Assembly (NCBI RefSeq): GCF_030272615.1
Contig: NC_081405.1
Coordinates: forward strand, 157,373,454-157,437,453
Direction of reading: 5' to 3'
DNA from: Cryptomeria japonica
Taxonomy: Eukaryota; Streptophyta; Pinopsida; Cupressales; Cupressaceae
Length of the DNA stretch: 64,000 nucleotides
Below the pieces are notes generated by a model. It was not told where the DNA came from. It saw only the letters and a list, made by a program, of their open reading frames with translations, and searched no databases. Position numbers and translations under genes: made by a program. The stretch's first letter is position 1. Each line of letters starts with the position of its first letter. This document shows, one piece after another, positions 49,030-60,540 of the stretch.

Positions 49030-52000
49030 ATGGCAGCTTCGAAACCAAACAGGACCCTCTAATGACAAGCGCTCATCAAGGAAGATTTGAAGGGAAGTGC
49101 ATTTGAAAGCAGAATCACGTCGAATTGGAGCAAAGTAGGAGACACTAATCTCGGGGAGTTCGACACCAAGAAGTTCTGCCACCCATCATACATCAATGAA
49201 CCTACAGCTACCGCCAAGAAGATGATCGAAAGTGGGATCATAAATGCAGCTAGCCTTCCTCCCACAGTGCAATGCTACGAGCTCATTGTAGAATGTGCTC
49301 AACACTATGATTTTGACTCAAGGAGAATTGTGACGAAGGATGGGACAGTGCATGCATATCTCTCGGAAACAACAATCAGCAAGACATTCCATCTACCTGA
49401 GCCCAAAGATATAATCTACATAAGCTTGGAAGGAGCTAAATCAGCTTATGACGATGATCCAGATGCTTGTGCGAAGATCATCGACAAATTTTGGTTGAAG
49501 AAGAGTAGAGGTGGAAGAAGCAGATGGCCCGATAGACTGCATAGGATAGATTTCAACGATGAATACAGAGACTTCATCATGTTAATCCATCGATTGGTTG
49601 GTGCACCTGAGGTTTCATACTTTGAGGATTGGATGTTCTACTTCATTGAGACTGCAATACTCGTGACAAGAAGGCAATCAATTGGGCAAGACTCATTAGT
49701 AACAACATTGATAAATAGTTAAGGAGCCTAATGCGCACCAGAACGTTCTATATGAGCTCCTATGTCATATACTCCATTGCGAGAAATTTTGAGTATCCGG
49801 GACTCATGTACACGAGCGTAGTTGGAAGGAGACCAGGAGAGATCAAAGTGTATGATTGTTATCCACAGCTTAAGCATCCACCAAAACAACACTACAGGAG
49901 GGTGAATGATGCATTCACTATGCATATCACGAGGCAGCTTCAAGGTGGATCGCAACAGAGACTCTCTCTAGAAGCGCAAGCATTGGTAGAACAACATGGT
50001 GCGTGGTTCATCCAGTTCCCGAGGTTCACCTACATCAGAGTTTAGGGATCTCCTGTTCCTCCCTACATGTTACCGCGCTGCCCAACGAATAGAGTGGTGC
50101 TACTCGAGGTGGCAAGAGAATTATTGGCATACATCAAGGCATATAGACATAAGCATGGAGCCAATGTTACCTTTCCTATCACACTTGGAGATTCCATTGA
50201 ATCATGCCCATCCATTCATGCTTCAGAAGATGCCGAGCAAGAATTAACACCGCATTCACTCAAGCCATTCACAACTAGAGATTGCTTTGATCCATATGGT
50301 AAAGTGAAAGAAGTCCTGGGAAGAAAGAATGGACACCGCAGGCATCTTGAAGATTATTGGATGAACATTCAAAATGATGTGGAGGTGAAAAAGATGTATT
50401 CCAGACTACCTCTCGATTTCATCAAGGAAGGCAGGTTGTTTCATGTAGTTGATCAAGTTCAAGACAGCGGTAGATATCTCCAAGGAGCCTACGCCAAAGA
50501 AGATAAAGAGATCAAATTCAAATGGGCAGATATAGAAATTGATGACTTGAAAGAATTAATGAAGCCAGTCTTAGTACACTCGCATATGGATAGATGTACA
50601 ACACCAGAAGTTGAAAGAGCAGAATATAGCACCGACATTCCACTTAAAAGAAAGAGCAGATGATGAAGTTGAAGCTAGTGCAAGTGGGAGCGCACATCGA
50701 TCATCTCAGTCAAGAGGATCAAAGAGAAAGGAAGATCGTGGTGAAAAGGAACCCTCAAGAAAGAAGCATAAATCAAGTGCGAGTCATCCTTCTTCCAGAC
50801 AATAAGAACAAAGGATAGAAAAGGAGTTGAGTCAAGGAGCCAATGAATCAGTTAGTCTACAGTCCACAATGATAAAGGCAAAGAAAAGGCGTCTCAAGAA
50901 CAAGAAGATCTCACTCATCTCATTCAAGAGATTGAAGAAGGCGGAGAAGATAATGATGAAACTACTTCACCACCTAGAGATGAACAAATGTATGAAGGAG
51001 CACAAATTCAAGAAGGAAGATCTTCTATTCCAGAATGATTAAAAGAAAGATAAGCTCAAGAGGTGATAGTAGTTGAGGAAGAGGAAACATATGATATAGC
51101 GAGTCTTCTAAGCCAAACTCGAGAGGTCACTAAGAAGAGGAAAGCTACGAAGATGTCAAAGGTAATTAGAGATGATTCGAGATCAAGGAAGTTACAAATA
51201 GCTACTCCAAGGGTTGAGAAGTACGAAGGAGAGATCATAGCGGATGAGTATGACATGGAGACTATTGATTTGGGTCCACTCACCTCCGAGCAAGCTATTG
51301 GTGATGCGACTAATTCGGTGAAAGAAGTCAATGACATGTTGAGAGCTGAAATAGAAAAGAATAGAAGATTGGAAAAGGAAATATATGCGTGGAGGGATTA
51401 TGTCTAGCAATTTCAACAACCATTGAGGCATCAGAGTCCAGCAGCCACACCACCTCCCTTGCTTCCTCCAGAATTAGTTGATCATATGGAGAAGATGAGG
51501 AACTCCGCACAGTTGATGGATGCATGGATAGAGGATTCGTATACTAGATTTAGCAAATTCATGAAGGACATAATGAAGACACTAGACACGATTGTAAAAG
51601 TCCTTGGGAGAACTCATGTTCTCATAGAAGCCTCCGAAGCATTTGCTCATGCTAGAGAAGTCATCATTCCGGTACTTCAAGTAATCAGGAAAACATCGAG
51701 AGAAGTCCTATCAAGAGAGAAGATAAGGAGAGAAGGAAAAACACCTAGCCTTTTACAATGGAGTAGCTTACTTCGCATGAAGAAGATCATCATTGAGGAG
51801 ATTGAAAATGGGTGTAGTCAGGTTCAAGATGATATGCACCGAATCCATGATAAGATAGTAGAAGTAGCATAGATTGTTTTGGAAAGAAATATTGATCCTA
51901 GAACGATTATAGAAGCTAAGGAGTTAGAGGAAAGAATAAGAACTATCTTCCATGGGACTGATGGAATGATCACCAAGGAACAATTGAATAATATGCTCGA

Positions 52001-52217
52001 GTTTGTAGTCTTAGCAAGCAAAACTCAAGAACCCGAACCTGAATGGGAGAATGCCATTGTCAATGCTTTCGATGAGGTCATGCACATGGAGGAGCAGTTG
52101 AAGTCTCTACCTGAGATCCCGATGACGAAGATAGATGATATGGTGACCAGATTCATCGAATATGCCAAGAAGGAACGTGAGAAAGGGAACCAGATTCTAG
52201 AAGACAGTTTGTTATGA
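49030..52217 (+). pseudogene. unknown protein of the gene-bearing element family, member 2
   Basis: ATG at 49030 (MAASKPNRTL, then TAA TGA, then QALIKED, aligned to member 1's PALIKED). Open segments at 49087-49722, 49731-50045, 50067-50663, 51063-51407, 51423-51872 and 51879-52217 together span the whole family protein, separated by a few stops and frameshifts. Conserved landmarks include NWSKVGDTNLGEF, MIESGIINAASLPP, GAWFIQFPRFTYIRV, SRKLQIATP, REVIIPVLQVIRKT and LLQWSSLLRMKK. The protein ends DSLL, overlapping the TGTTAT that begins the promoter-like end. Confidence 0.78.
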
Positions 52218-53271
52218 TCCCATTTGACATTTCATTTTATTGGAAGATGCTTCCTCGATTTCCATGTCGACGCATGCTATTTTCTCATTGGTTGATTTCG
52301 TGGTGATGTTTATCTAGATAGGGTTTCATTTGTATTAAACCCTAATTAGGGTTTAGGTGGCAAGATCTTGGCCCTTGATCCTCATTCGATCTCGGCCCTT
52401 CATTGTATTTAGGAGTTCTATATAAACTCTACTCCTTTCATTTGTAAAGGTTAATAGAATAGAATAAGAATAAGAGCAATAGGAGAGAAATAGGCTAAGG
52501 TGTTAGAATAGTGACAAGAGAAAGACTTGAAGAATTGTTGTTGTTTGGCTATTGGATCAATAAAACATTGAAGTTATGGTGTTTTTACTCAATCCTTGAA
52601 GTCTATTGCATGTTTCTTTATCTTCTCAAGTCAATCTTTGATGATAGTTTAAGCATTAGATTAAATGATGGAATGTTGCACTTGATATATTGTGAAGCTC
52701 GTTATCCATACCACTAGCTTTCTTGCTGATTGTAAGTTAGCCTTGTGTGGTCAACTGGAACCTTTGAAATTGCTTAAGTTCGATTATTACTCAATCATTG
52801 ATATGTATTCAACTAATGGTATCTATGCTTGGTGATGATTTGAAAACCTCTAGAAATCCTTAGAAGATTGCACTAGTTCTAGTGGAGTTGTTCACGTATG
52901 GCTATGCTATAACTAGTTGAGTATCACTTGTGTCATTCTTCATCCATTCATTTTTAGGATAACTTAGAATCTCTCTATACCACTATCTTTTGCCATTTTT
53001 TGGATAAGTCATTCAGTAGTATTGGGAAGAAACTTCATTGCATATCATTCGCAAAGTCCTTCATGAAATCTTTTGCAACCACAAATGCCCCTTGATGAAA
53101 CAACAATCACAATGACCAACTGAACTTATCCACACCTAGTGACCCTACATTCATGAACCTTGGAGTTTTCTCAAGTGATCTTCAGCATTTGAGAGATTTT
53201 GTTCAAGAGAGGATAAGATACTTTTGGGTATTTTATTCTGTGTTCGCATGTGCGTAAAAAACACATCAACA
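52218..53271 (+). promoter_or_regulatory. 3' LTR-like promoter/polyadenylation region of member 2
   Basis: Contains a CCTAATTAGGG dyad (~52340), TATA box TTCTATATAAACTC (~52418), AATAAAACATTGAAG (~52559) and then ~0.7 kb to CAACA. The last 35 bp hold a small dyad (ATGTG...CACAT). It aligns with 39460-38384 of member 1. Confidence 0.62.
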
Positions 53272-54896
53272 CATTGTTTCTAGATGACTGTGTCGTCACT
53301 GACTGTGTTGGCAATTCCCATTCTCAGTTGTGGCATAGTTTGAAGGAGGTTTGCAACCTTGATGGGTATGGTTGTCTATAGTATATGGTCTGTAGAACCT
53401 ACCGAACTATGTTCTTCTCTAACTCCCACAATGACGTACTTGCAATTCCATTGGGGGTTTCTCATTCCTTCGCCAACACTTGTTCTACTTTAGCTCTAGC
53501 TTCTTGGGTTCGTTCCTTCTCCATACAAGCATCCAGGTACATCACCTTCTTCATATGTGCTCTCATGATTGCCAGAACTTCCTCGTCTTGTTCCTCTACA
53601 TCCAGCATATTAATACCCTTTTCCTTCAAGCAGTCGGTGTCTTCATGATTCCCGGGTCCACACCATTTGCACAATAGTTGTATGTTGTCTTTCTTATTCT
53701 AGTAGTCTCTCGCAAAGTGTCCCCATTTAGTACATTGTTGGCATTGTATGATAGGACATCCTTTGGAGTCGTACTGTATTTGGTTTCACCCTCGTTGATT
53801 TCCATTGCCACCAAGTGATACATTTTGTGGTTTCAATGGGCTAGACTCTCCCTGTGTGAAGAGTACTTGCGTACTTCTAGTCTTCAAATTATATGGACAC
53901 TCCTTTATTGAATGACCCATCACCTAGTAAATCTCACAAAACATCTTTTTAGGACAGTTATCTTTCGTGTGCCCCTCAATTTTGCACTTTGTACACCATA
54001 GTTCATTACTTTCTTTATTGGTTTCTTTCTTGGCCTACAATTTTTTCATCATTCTCAACATATCCCGTCAAAGGACCTCTACGGTTTTGGATTCCTCATC
54101 ACTGCTACCTTCGATGCTCTCGTTATCATCGGTCTTCCTCTTCCCTCGAGAGGATGTTTTGTTTTCACTCTCAATGCCCATCGCCCAATTGTAGGCATCA
54201 ACATACGAGGACGGAGGCACTACTTCCATCTTCTTGCGTAGTGAAGGGATCAATCCCTCAATGAACCACCTCTTCTTCAATCCGTCTGCCAACTAGTTTT
54301 CCATTTGTTTAGCAGTTCATTGAGCCTACGATTTTAAGCTCACATGGTTTCGTTCTTCCCTTGTTTGGTATTATATATTTCTACTACGATTTCATTGTCA
54401 TCCCTCAGGAGTTTGAACTCCTCTTCGAATGCCTTCTTCAGTTCACTCCACACTACCTTGTCCTTAGCATCTAGGTCTATGTACCAATCAATAACAATTC
54501 CTTGAAAGATGGCAGGAAATGCTTCAGCCAATAATTGGCCACTCACCTCCCATATCGTTATACATGTCTTACAATGTTGTACAGGATCCTCTGATCCATC
54601 TTCTGTTAACTTCGGGAGTTTTTGCCTCTCCTGAGTATTCTGGTTGTGCAACATTGTCCTCGCTTAGAAGGTACCATGTGTCTTCGACCAGAGTGGACTG
54701 TCTTGCTCCCCGCATTCCAATGCCTCTCTTGTAGTCTCGACCATGCGCAAGCTTTCTATGCATCTACCTTCTGCGTCTTCCACACCTTGGTCACCTTCAT
54801 TTCTATTCTCTCTCCTCCCTGGAGTCTTCAGCATAGGCCAACCTATTCTTTGTTCCTCGATGAGGACCAAGTTCATGCGAATTGGTTTCTCACCTA
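53272..54896 (-). pseudogene. gag of element G (Retrotrans_gag type with CCHC knuckles)
   Basis: Minus strand from 54945: a VLIEEQRIGWPMLKTPG leader, then DPVQHCKTCITIWEVSGQ and FKLLRDDNEIVVEIYNTKQG, the capsid-like Retrotrans_gag domain, then GLKKRWFIEGLIPSLRKKME. Knuckles follow at ~53990-53650: CTKCKIEGHTKDNC, an incomplete second, CQQCTKWGHFARDY (last Cys lost) and CKWCGPGNHEDTDC. Stops and frameshifts scatter through it. Gag packages element RNA into particles. The 5' end is cut by member 3 at 54897. Confidence 0.75.
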
Positions 54897-54945
54897 TGTT
54901 GTGAACTTTTTCACACATCGCCCCATTGCAAATGGGGACCCCCAA
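54897..54945 (+). other. 5'-terminal hairpin of member 3
   Basis: Stem CCCCATT, loop GCA, stem AATGGGG after TGTTGTGAAC. Confidence 0.78.
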
Positions 54946-55478
54946 TTTTCTACTTATTTTAGGGTTTTTAGGTCGCCAATCTTCACAAGTTTAGAGTTAG
55001 GGGGTTTTCAAAGAGTTTTCCAATACTCCTTAGGTCAATTGGAACAGCTATGATCAGATGGACATTTTGACGTCATAGAAGTGCAAAAGCAGGCCAAAGG
55101 ACGAAAAACAAAACTACTTAGGGCCAATTCTGACAACTTCCTATTTTTGTGGAATTATGTTTTTTTGCTTTTTTCATTTTTGGCACTTTGGGACCAATCC
55201 AAGAAGCAACTTTTCACCTGCTTTTTTGCTTTTTGCTTTTTTCAGCTTTTTGGAAAGTTGACCTAGGATTGGGTCAGTCATCTCAAGGTAATAAGGTTCA
55301 TGTCTTTGAAATGAAAAGTTTGTATCTCCAAGTATGAAAAGCAAGGAAAAATCTCTAGGCAGGGCGTTGATCCAGAAGTTTCAGACAAACATGAAGTGTT
55401 GAGCAAGAAAATCCATTAAGTGTCTATGGCAAAGAGAAAATTTCTAAATGGAGAAGGCAGTGTCTTGTGCAATGCTCA

Positions 55479-55820
55479 AGTCCGCCTTGACATTTAACAA
55501 GAAATGGCAAGAAATGGCATGACAACACATGAAGTCTGCCATGTCTAAGAAGGAAATGGCTTGAGCCATAGGAAAGTCCGCCCTACACAGCCAAAATGAC
55601 ATGCCAACATGCAAAGTCTGCCCAAGAAAGGTTAGACATGGCTCAACAACATGCAAAGTCCGCCCTACACATGGTAAAAAAATGGCTTGAGAACACGTGA
55701 AAGGTCCTAACACATGGTGAAGTTTGCCATAGTTAAAAGTTAGCCAAGTTTAAAAGGTCAAAGAAAATTTCGCCCAACACTTAGAAATATTTTTCAACAC
55801 ATGTCAAATTCACCCAACAC
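55479..55820 (+). repeat. short array of AAGTCCGCC motifs (member 3)
   Basis: AAGTCCGCC or AAGTCTGCC at about 55479, 55530, 55574, 55613 and 55657, with a decayed copy near 55722, then TTCGCCCAAC at ~55769 and a variant at ~55809. Same motif as the longer array of member 4. Confidence 0.7.
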
Positions 55821-56507
55821 TTACAAAATTTTTCTTAAACACAGAGAATCTAAAAGATTCGTTGCCAACACATTCGCCTACATAGACAAGATGAGGATAA
55901 ATTTGGCTAAGTGTGAAGTGGTGCCAAGGAGCAAGAATAGAAACTTTCTTTTGGAAATCATCTAGAGGGATAAAGTTGCCATTTTGAGGAAGATGAGAAA
56001 GGGACTAAGTTCGATGAATCCATAAAAAAAAATAAAGATGCCAAAAGAGTTCGAACTTTTTTAGCCTTATATCAATTTCAAAATGTCATTTCACTTTCAT
56101 TTCTTCTCAAGTTCGAAAGTTGAAGAGCTCTCTCTCTCCCAAATTCAACAAGGGAGGAAGATTTTTGAAAGACGACAAGTGAATTTTCTGAGCAAAAGAA
56201 GAATTAATCAAGAGTTTTCATCTTCTTTCAGAAGTAAAGGAGCAGATTTTTCATCAAATATCAGTCAAAGTATAATTTTGAAGTTCAAAATCTGAGTTAT
56301 TGACTGATTTCCTTCATCTTTTTTCTGTCTCAAACACTTATTTTACTAAGTGTTGAGCAGATTTCCTCCATTCGGAGTCTGATTTTTCGTAGAATTTTAA
56401 TATTTATGAAAAGCTGAAGGAGAAATTTTAGGACAAAAGAGTTTGAAATCAGAATTCACATGTGAAAGTGGTATTAATTTAATTTCCTTATCTTTTTCAG
56501 GCAATAA

Positions 56508-58912
56508 ATGACCACTCAGGGTGGACTTTCAAGAAAGGTTCAAATGAAGTTTGCCAACAAAGGAATGCAGCCCGAGTCCAAAATCACTTCAAAATGGAGA
56601 AAGGTTGGAGACACCAACCTTGGTCACGTTAATTTCAAGGAATTCAGAAGAAGAATGTATGGACATGAAGGGTATTTACCCATGCCAATTGCTTGAAGAA
56701 TGATGATGAAAGGTATAGTCGAAGCAGCCGGGTTTCCACCAGTAGTGGAGTGCAGTGAGCTAATTGTAGAATGTGCAATGCACTACAATGTCCAGGAAAG
56801 GCAGATTATTGCACCTGACGAGAGAGTATTGGCATATCTTGGAGAGCTGGCTAGCCGGGAGACATTCATGATTCCAAACTACAACAAAACCTCATTCAAA
56901 ACCAAGGAGGAAACCACCAGGATCTATGAAGAACAACTTGAAACTTGTGCGACAAATATCAACAAACTATGGTTGGAGAAGCCCAGGCCTACCTATAAGA
57001 GGATGCCAAAGAACCTTCTTCGCACAGATTTCAAAGAAGATTATGGAGATATAATTTTACTACTCAATAGAGTAATGGGCAGCCCTCAGGGTGCGCCATT
57101 TGAGGCCTAGATGTATTATTTTATTGATGAAATTACCTCAGGAGTGAAGATGTTCAATTGGGCTAAGATAATTAGTAATAAACTGGATGAACAATTGAGA
57201 AACTTAGAGAAAACAAGATCTTTCTACATAAGTTCTTATATTATTTACCTACTAGCCAAAAATTATAGGTACAAAGGATTGATTTGTAAGGGTATAGTGG
57301 GTAATCGTGAAAATGAATTCAAGGCATATGATTGTTACCCAAAGTTGCAGCTTCATGAGAAGTCTCATTTCAAATGAGTGAATGATGCATTTTTAATGTA
57401 TATCAGTAGAATACTACAAGGAGGAACTCATTAGAGACTAACTCAGGAAGCCAAGAACTTGGTAGGCAGATTTGGGTCTTGGTTCATTCAATATCCAAGA
57501 TTCACATATGTAAGGGTTCAGGGATTCACTGGATGTCCATACAGACTTCCAATTTATCCCACCAACATAATGATATTGCTTGAAGTCCTGAGGCAATTAG
57601 AGACATATGAAAGCTTCCAGAAAACTAAGCATAAAACTGGAGTTTCTTTTCCATTTTTTATTGGAAAATTGATTGAATCCTTTTCAACAACACAAGCAGT
57701 TGAAAGTGCAAGGCTAGAGATGCAATGGTATCCATTTATCTTCTACTGATCTAGTGCTCTGGATGTCCATATAGACTTCCAATTTATCCCACCAACATAA
57801 TGATATTGCTTGAAGTCCTGAGGCAATTAGAGACATATGAAAGCTTCCAGAAAACTAAGCATAAAACTGGAGTTTCTTTTCCATTTTTTATTGGAAAATT
57901 GATTGAATCCTTTTCAACAACACAAGCAGTTGAAAGTGCAAGGCTAGAGATGCAATGGTATCCATTTATCTTCTACCGATCTAGTGCTAATTTCGATCCC
58001 CATAATCATATTGGGTTGGTGAATGGAGAAAAGCACAAGCACAAGATGGATCTTGAAGACTTTTGGTCAAATGTTGCAGATGAATTTGATATTAGGAAAA
58101 GGCTATAGTCAAGATTACTTCTAAATTTGATCAGAACAACTAAGCTTTTCCGTGTGCCTAACCAATTAGAGGATGATGGAGAATACACACAGCCACGTTA
58201 TGATGAGAATAAGCCTCTTTCTCTGGTAAGATGATTGGATCCAGAGCTTGCAAATTTGGCCAGCTTGATGCGGCCAGTTGTCAAATATACACAATTGTGG
58301 GTTGATCAACAAGTCCAAGAGCTAAAAACGAAGAAACATGTCTCTTACTTACAATTTGATGGGCGTCATGAAGTCATATTATTCTAATAATGAAGGAGCA
58401 TCTCAATGTGTTGGGCCGCTTGAAAGTACTAATTCGAGAAAAAGAAAGGAAGCAGCTGAAGTTTCTGTAAAGTCAAAAGGGAAGAAAATTGTAAATGAGA
58501 AAGTTGCTGAAAAGAAACATAAATTAGACCCATCTCATTCCGCCACATCCAGAAATTTGAACAATATATTAGTTCTTGAGGATGAACCACTAATTGAGAT
58601 AAGGATCCCTTCTCCAATTCATGAAAAAAGAAATGTGGAATCAGTTCAGCAGGAGGATCAAGAACCACCATCTCCTTCAAATACAGAAATAATTGAATTA
58701 GAAAATGAGGAGATGGATATCTTAGACGGGGAGTTCCAAGAAGGAATGATTTTTGCTCTTCGGGGAGTTGAGGATAATCCAGGTGAAGAAAGTAATCAAG
58801 AAGAGGAAGGTATTGAGCAACCCACAATTCCTAATTGGTTAAGGGAGAGGATGAAGGTTAAGACGCCTGTGGAGGTTCAACAAGAAGATGATATAGTGGA
58901 TTTCCTGGCTAG
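56508..58912 (+). pseudogene. unknown protein of the gene-bearing element family, member 3
   Basis: ATG 7 nt after the acceptor. The frame reads KWRKVGDTNLGHVNFKEF, MMMKGIVEAAGFPPVVECS, LLNRVMGSPQGAPFEA and so on. Stops at 56694, 57108 (TGG to TAG in W-MYYF), 57376 and 57432 and others break it. A 230-bp tandem duplication (57529-57988) shifts the frame. The 3' third is lost to the member 4 insertion: the frame runs IPNWLRERMKVKTPVEV and then enters TGTTGTGACC. Confidence 0.75.
57529..57988 (+). repeat. 230-bp tandem duplication inside member 3's gene
   Basis: 57529-57758 and 57759-57988 are head-to-tail and differ at only two or three positions (for example CATACAG versus CATATAG). 230 is not divisible by three, so the duplication breaks the frame. 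It is much younger than the surrounding decay. Confidence 0.92.
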
Positions 58913-59313
58913 GTTGTGTTGTGACCTTTTTCACACATCGCCCCATTGCAAATGGGGACCCTCTCTTTTCCTGCTTTCTAGGATTTTGTTAGTGTCCTGT
59001 GACCTTTTGCTGCAGTTTCACCAAGCCTTGTCCAGTTCAGAGCATTTCAGGCCTTGACGATTGAAAGTTAGTTTTTTGCAAGTTATGTGATTCTGAAGTG
59101 TGAACACCACCAGAATGCTTAGAGAGGCCAAAGGACGAAGATCGCAATTGATTTGGATGAATTTGGACAACTTGCTATTTTTAGAAAGTTTGCTTTTTTG
59201 CTTTTTCCAATTTTTTAGGAAGCTTCGTTTTTGGTGTTTTTAGCCCGATCCCCGATATGGCTATTTTTAGAAAGTTTTTCCTATTTTTTAGGGATGTCTG
59301 CTTTTTGCTTTTT

Positions 59314-59549
59314 CGGGATGCAAACCTAGGGTTTACACTTGCACTACTGACTAGCTTCGACCGGAATTCGAAAATTCCAAGTTTTGACCTAAAAAAGTTG
59401 AATCCCTAGATTTTAGGCTTTTTGCTTTTTCCGGGATGCAAACCTATGGTTTACACTTGCACCATCGACCAGCTTCGACCGGAATTCGAAAATTCCAAGT
59501 TTTGACCTAAAAAGCTAAAATCCCTAGATTTTAGGCTTTTTGCTTTTTC
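59314..59549 (+). repeat. 118-bp tandem duplication (member 4 leader)
   Basis: CGGGATGCAAACCTA starts at 59314 and again at 59432. Each copy carries CGACCGGAATTCGAAAATTC and CCCTAGATTTTAGG. A few substitutions separate the copies. Confidence 0.85.
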
Positions 59550-59719
59550 AGATGATCCACCTAAGTACGGATTTCAAATTTCAAGTTAATCTGATTAAAT
59601 TAGATTCAATTGTGAAATTTTGAAATTTCTTCGAAAATTCTTCTAAGTCTGGCTAACAAGGGTTTTAAAGTGTTTCTGCAGGTTCAAACCCCATCACGAA
59701 GGATGAAGAGATCATGTGG

Positions 59720-60540
59720 GTGCTAAGGTTAAAGTCCGCCATGCTAATGGAGGTCATGTGGGCGCCTTGTCTAAAGTCCACCATGAGTTTGGAGGTCACG
59801 TAGGAGGCTACTCCAAAGTCCGCCCCACCTTAGGAGATCACGTGGGTGCAAGTGTCAAAGTCCGCCCAGCCATGAAGAGACAATGAAGAGGCCAAGGTAA
59901 AGTCCGCCCAGCCAGAAGGAGACCATGAAGGAGGCAAGTAAAGTCCGCCCAACCAGAAGGAGACCATGTGGGGGCTAAGGTAAAGTCCGCCCAACCATGA
60001 AGAGACAATGAAGAGGCTAAGGTAAAGTCCGCCCAAGTTTGAAGGGGCCATGAAGAGTCCAAGCCAAAGTTCGCCAAAGAAGGAGCTTACTCCAAAGTCC
60101 GCCCAGCCATGAAGAAGTCATGAAGGAGGTGAGCTTGAAGTCCGCCCAAGGGAGATGGAGGCTATGTGGGGGCTAAGCTTAAAGTCCGCCCAAGTCTATA
60201 GAGGTCACATGGGTGCTAAGGTCAGAGTCCACAAGGAAACCTTGCTAGAAGTCCGCCCAAGATGCTAAGTAAAGGAAGAAGAAGACCATGAAGAGGCCAA
60301 CCTAAAGTCCGCCCAAGGTTGAGAGGCCACGAAGGAGCACTCAACAAAGTCCGCCCAGCCATGAAGAGACCATGAAGGCGCTAAGCCTAAAGTCCGCCCA
60401 CCTCAGGAGACCATGGAGGTGCAAGACTTAAAGTCCGCCCAAGGCATAAAAGGGGCCATGAAGGAGGTAACTCCAAAGTCCGCCCAGCCATGAAGGAAGC
60501 CATGAAGGAGTCAACATCAAAGTCCGCCATACCTGGAGAG
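59720..60540 (+). repeat. array of ~20 AAAGTCCGCCC motifs (member 4)
   Basis: AAAGTCCGCC(C/A) recurs about every 35-50 bp, with linkers rich in CCATGAAG(G/A) and GGAGACCATG. A few units have lost a CpG. It takes the place of the 167-bp array in member 1 and the GAGCGAA array in member 2. Confidence 0.85.

Larger units (their letters stand above)
46669..53271 (+). mobile_element. member 2 of the TGTTG...CAACA gene-bearing element family
   Basis: Begins TGTTGTGACCTTTCATACAT and ends AACACATCAACA, with a perfect 5-bp duplication CATTG on both sides (46664-46668, 53272-53276) in element G. It has the same order of parts as member 1: hairpin, short-motif array (47212-48310), TATA, leader intron, ORF, 1.05-kb promoter-like end. 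Length 6,603 bp. The first kilobase and last kilobase are not similar, so there is no LTR pair. Confidence 0.85.
28881..54896 (-). mobile_element. gypsy-type element G, gag-protease without polymerase, split by nested insertions
   Basis: Pieces in minus-strand order are gag (54896-53272), protease (46668-46128), a post-protease segment (38383-38066 and 30501-29560), a polypurine tract (29240-29227) and the 3' LTR (29226-28881). Removing the elements at 46669-53271, 38384-46122 and 30502-38065 rejoins these pieces; the target duplications of those insertions are themselves G sequence. After the protease I see no reverse transcriptase, RNase H or integrase before the polypurine tract, so G is a deletion derivative or a naturally pol-less element. 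Its 5' end is cut off at 54897 by a fourth insertion. Confidence 0.78.
54897..58916 (+). mobile_element. member 3 of the gene-bearing element family, interrupted by member 4
   Basis: Opens TGTTGTGAACTTTTTCACAC with hairpin CCCCATT-GCA-AATGGGG. It has a short array of AAGTCCGCC/AAGTCTGCC words (55479-55740) and related TTCGCCCAAC words (55769 onward), a TATA-like TTATATCAAT (~56065), a candidate donor (AGAA|GTAAAG, ~56235), an acceptor TCTTTTTCAG ending 56500 and an ATG at 56508. The ORF runs to 58912, where member 4 is inserted. Its 3' end would lie beyond the window. Confidence 0.72.

Noticed and set aside
46669-53271. Helitron, because of 3'-proximal hairpins and gene content
   Set aside because: Helitrons have TC...CTRR ends and make no target duplication; this unit has TG...CA ends and a perfect 5-bp duplication.
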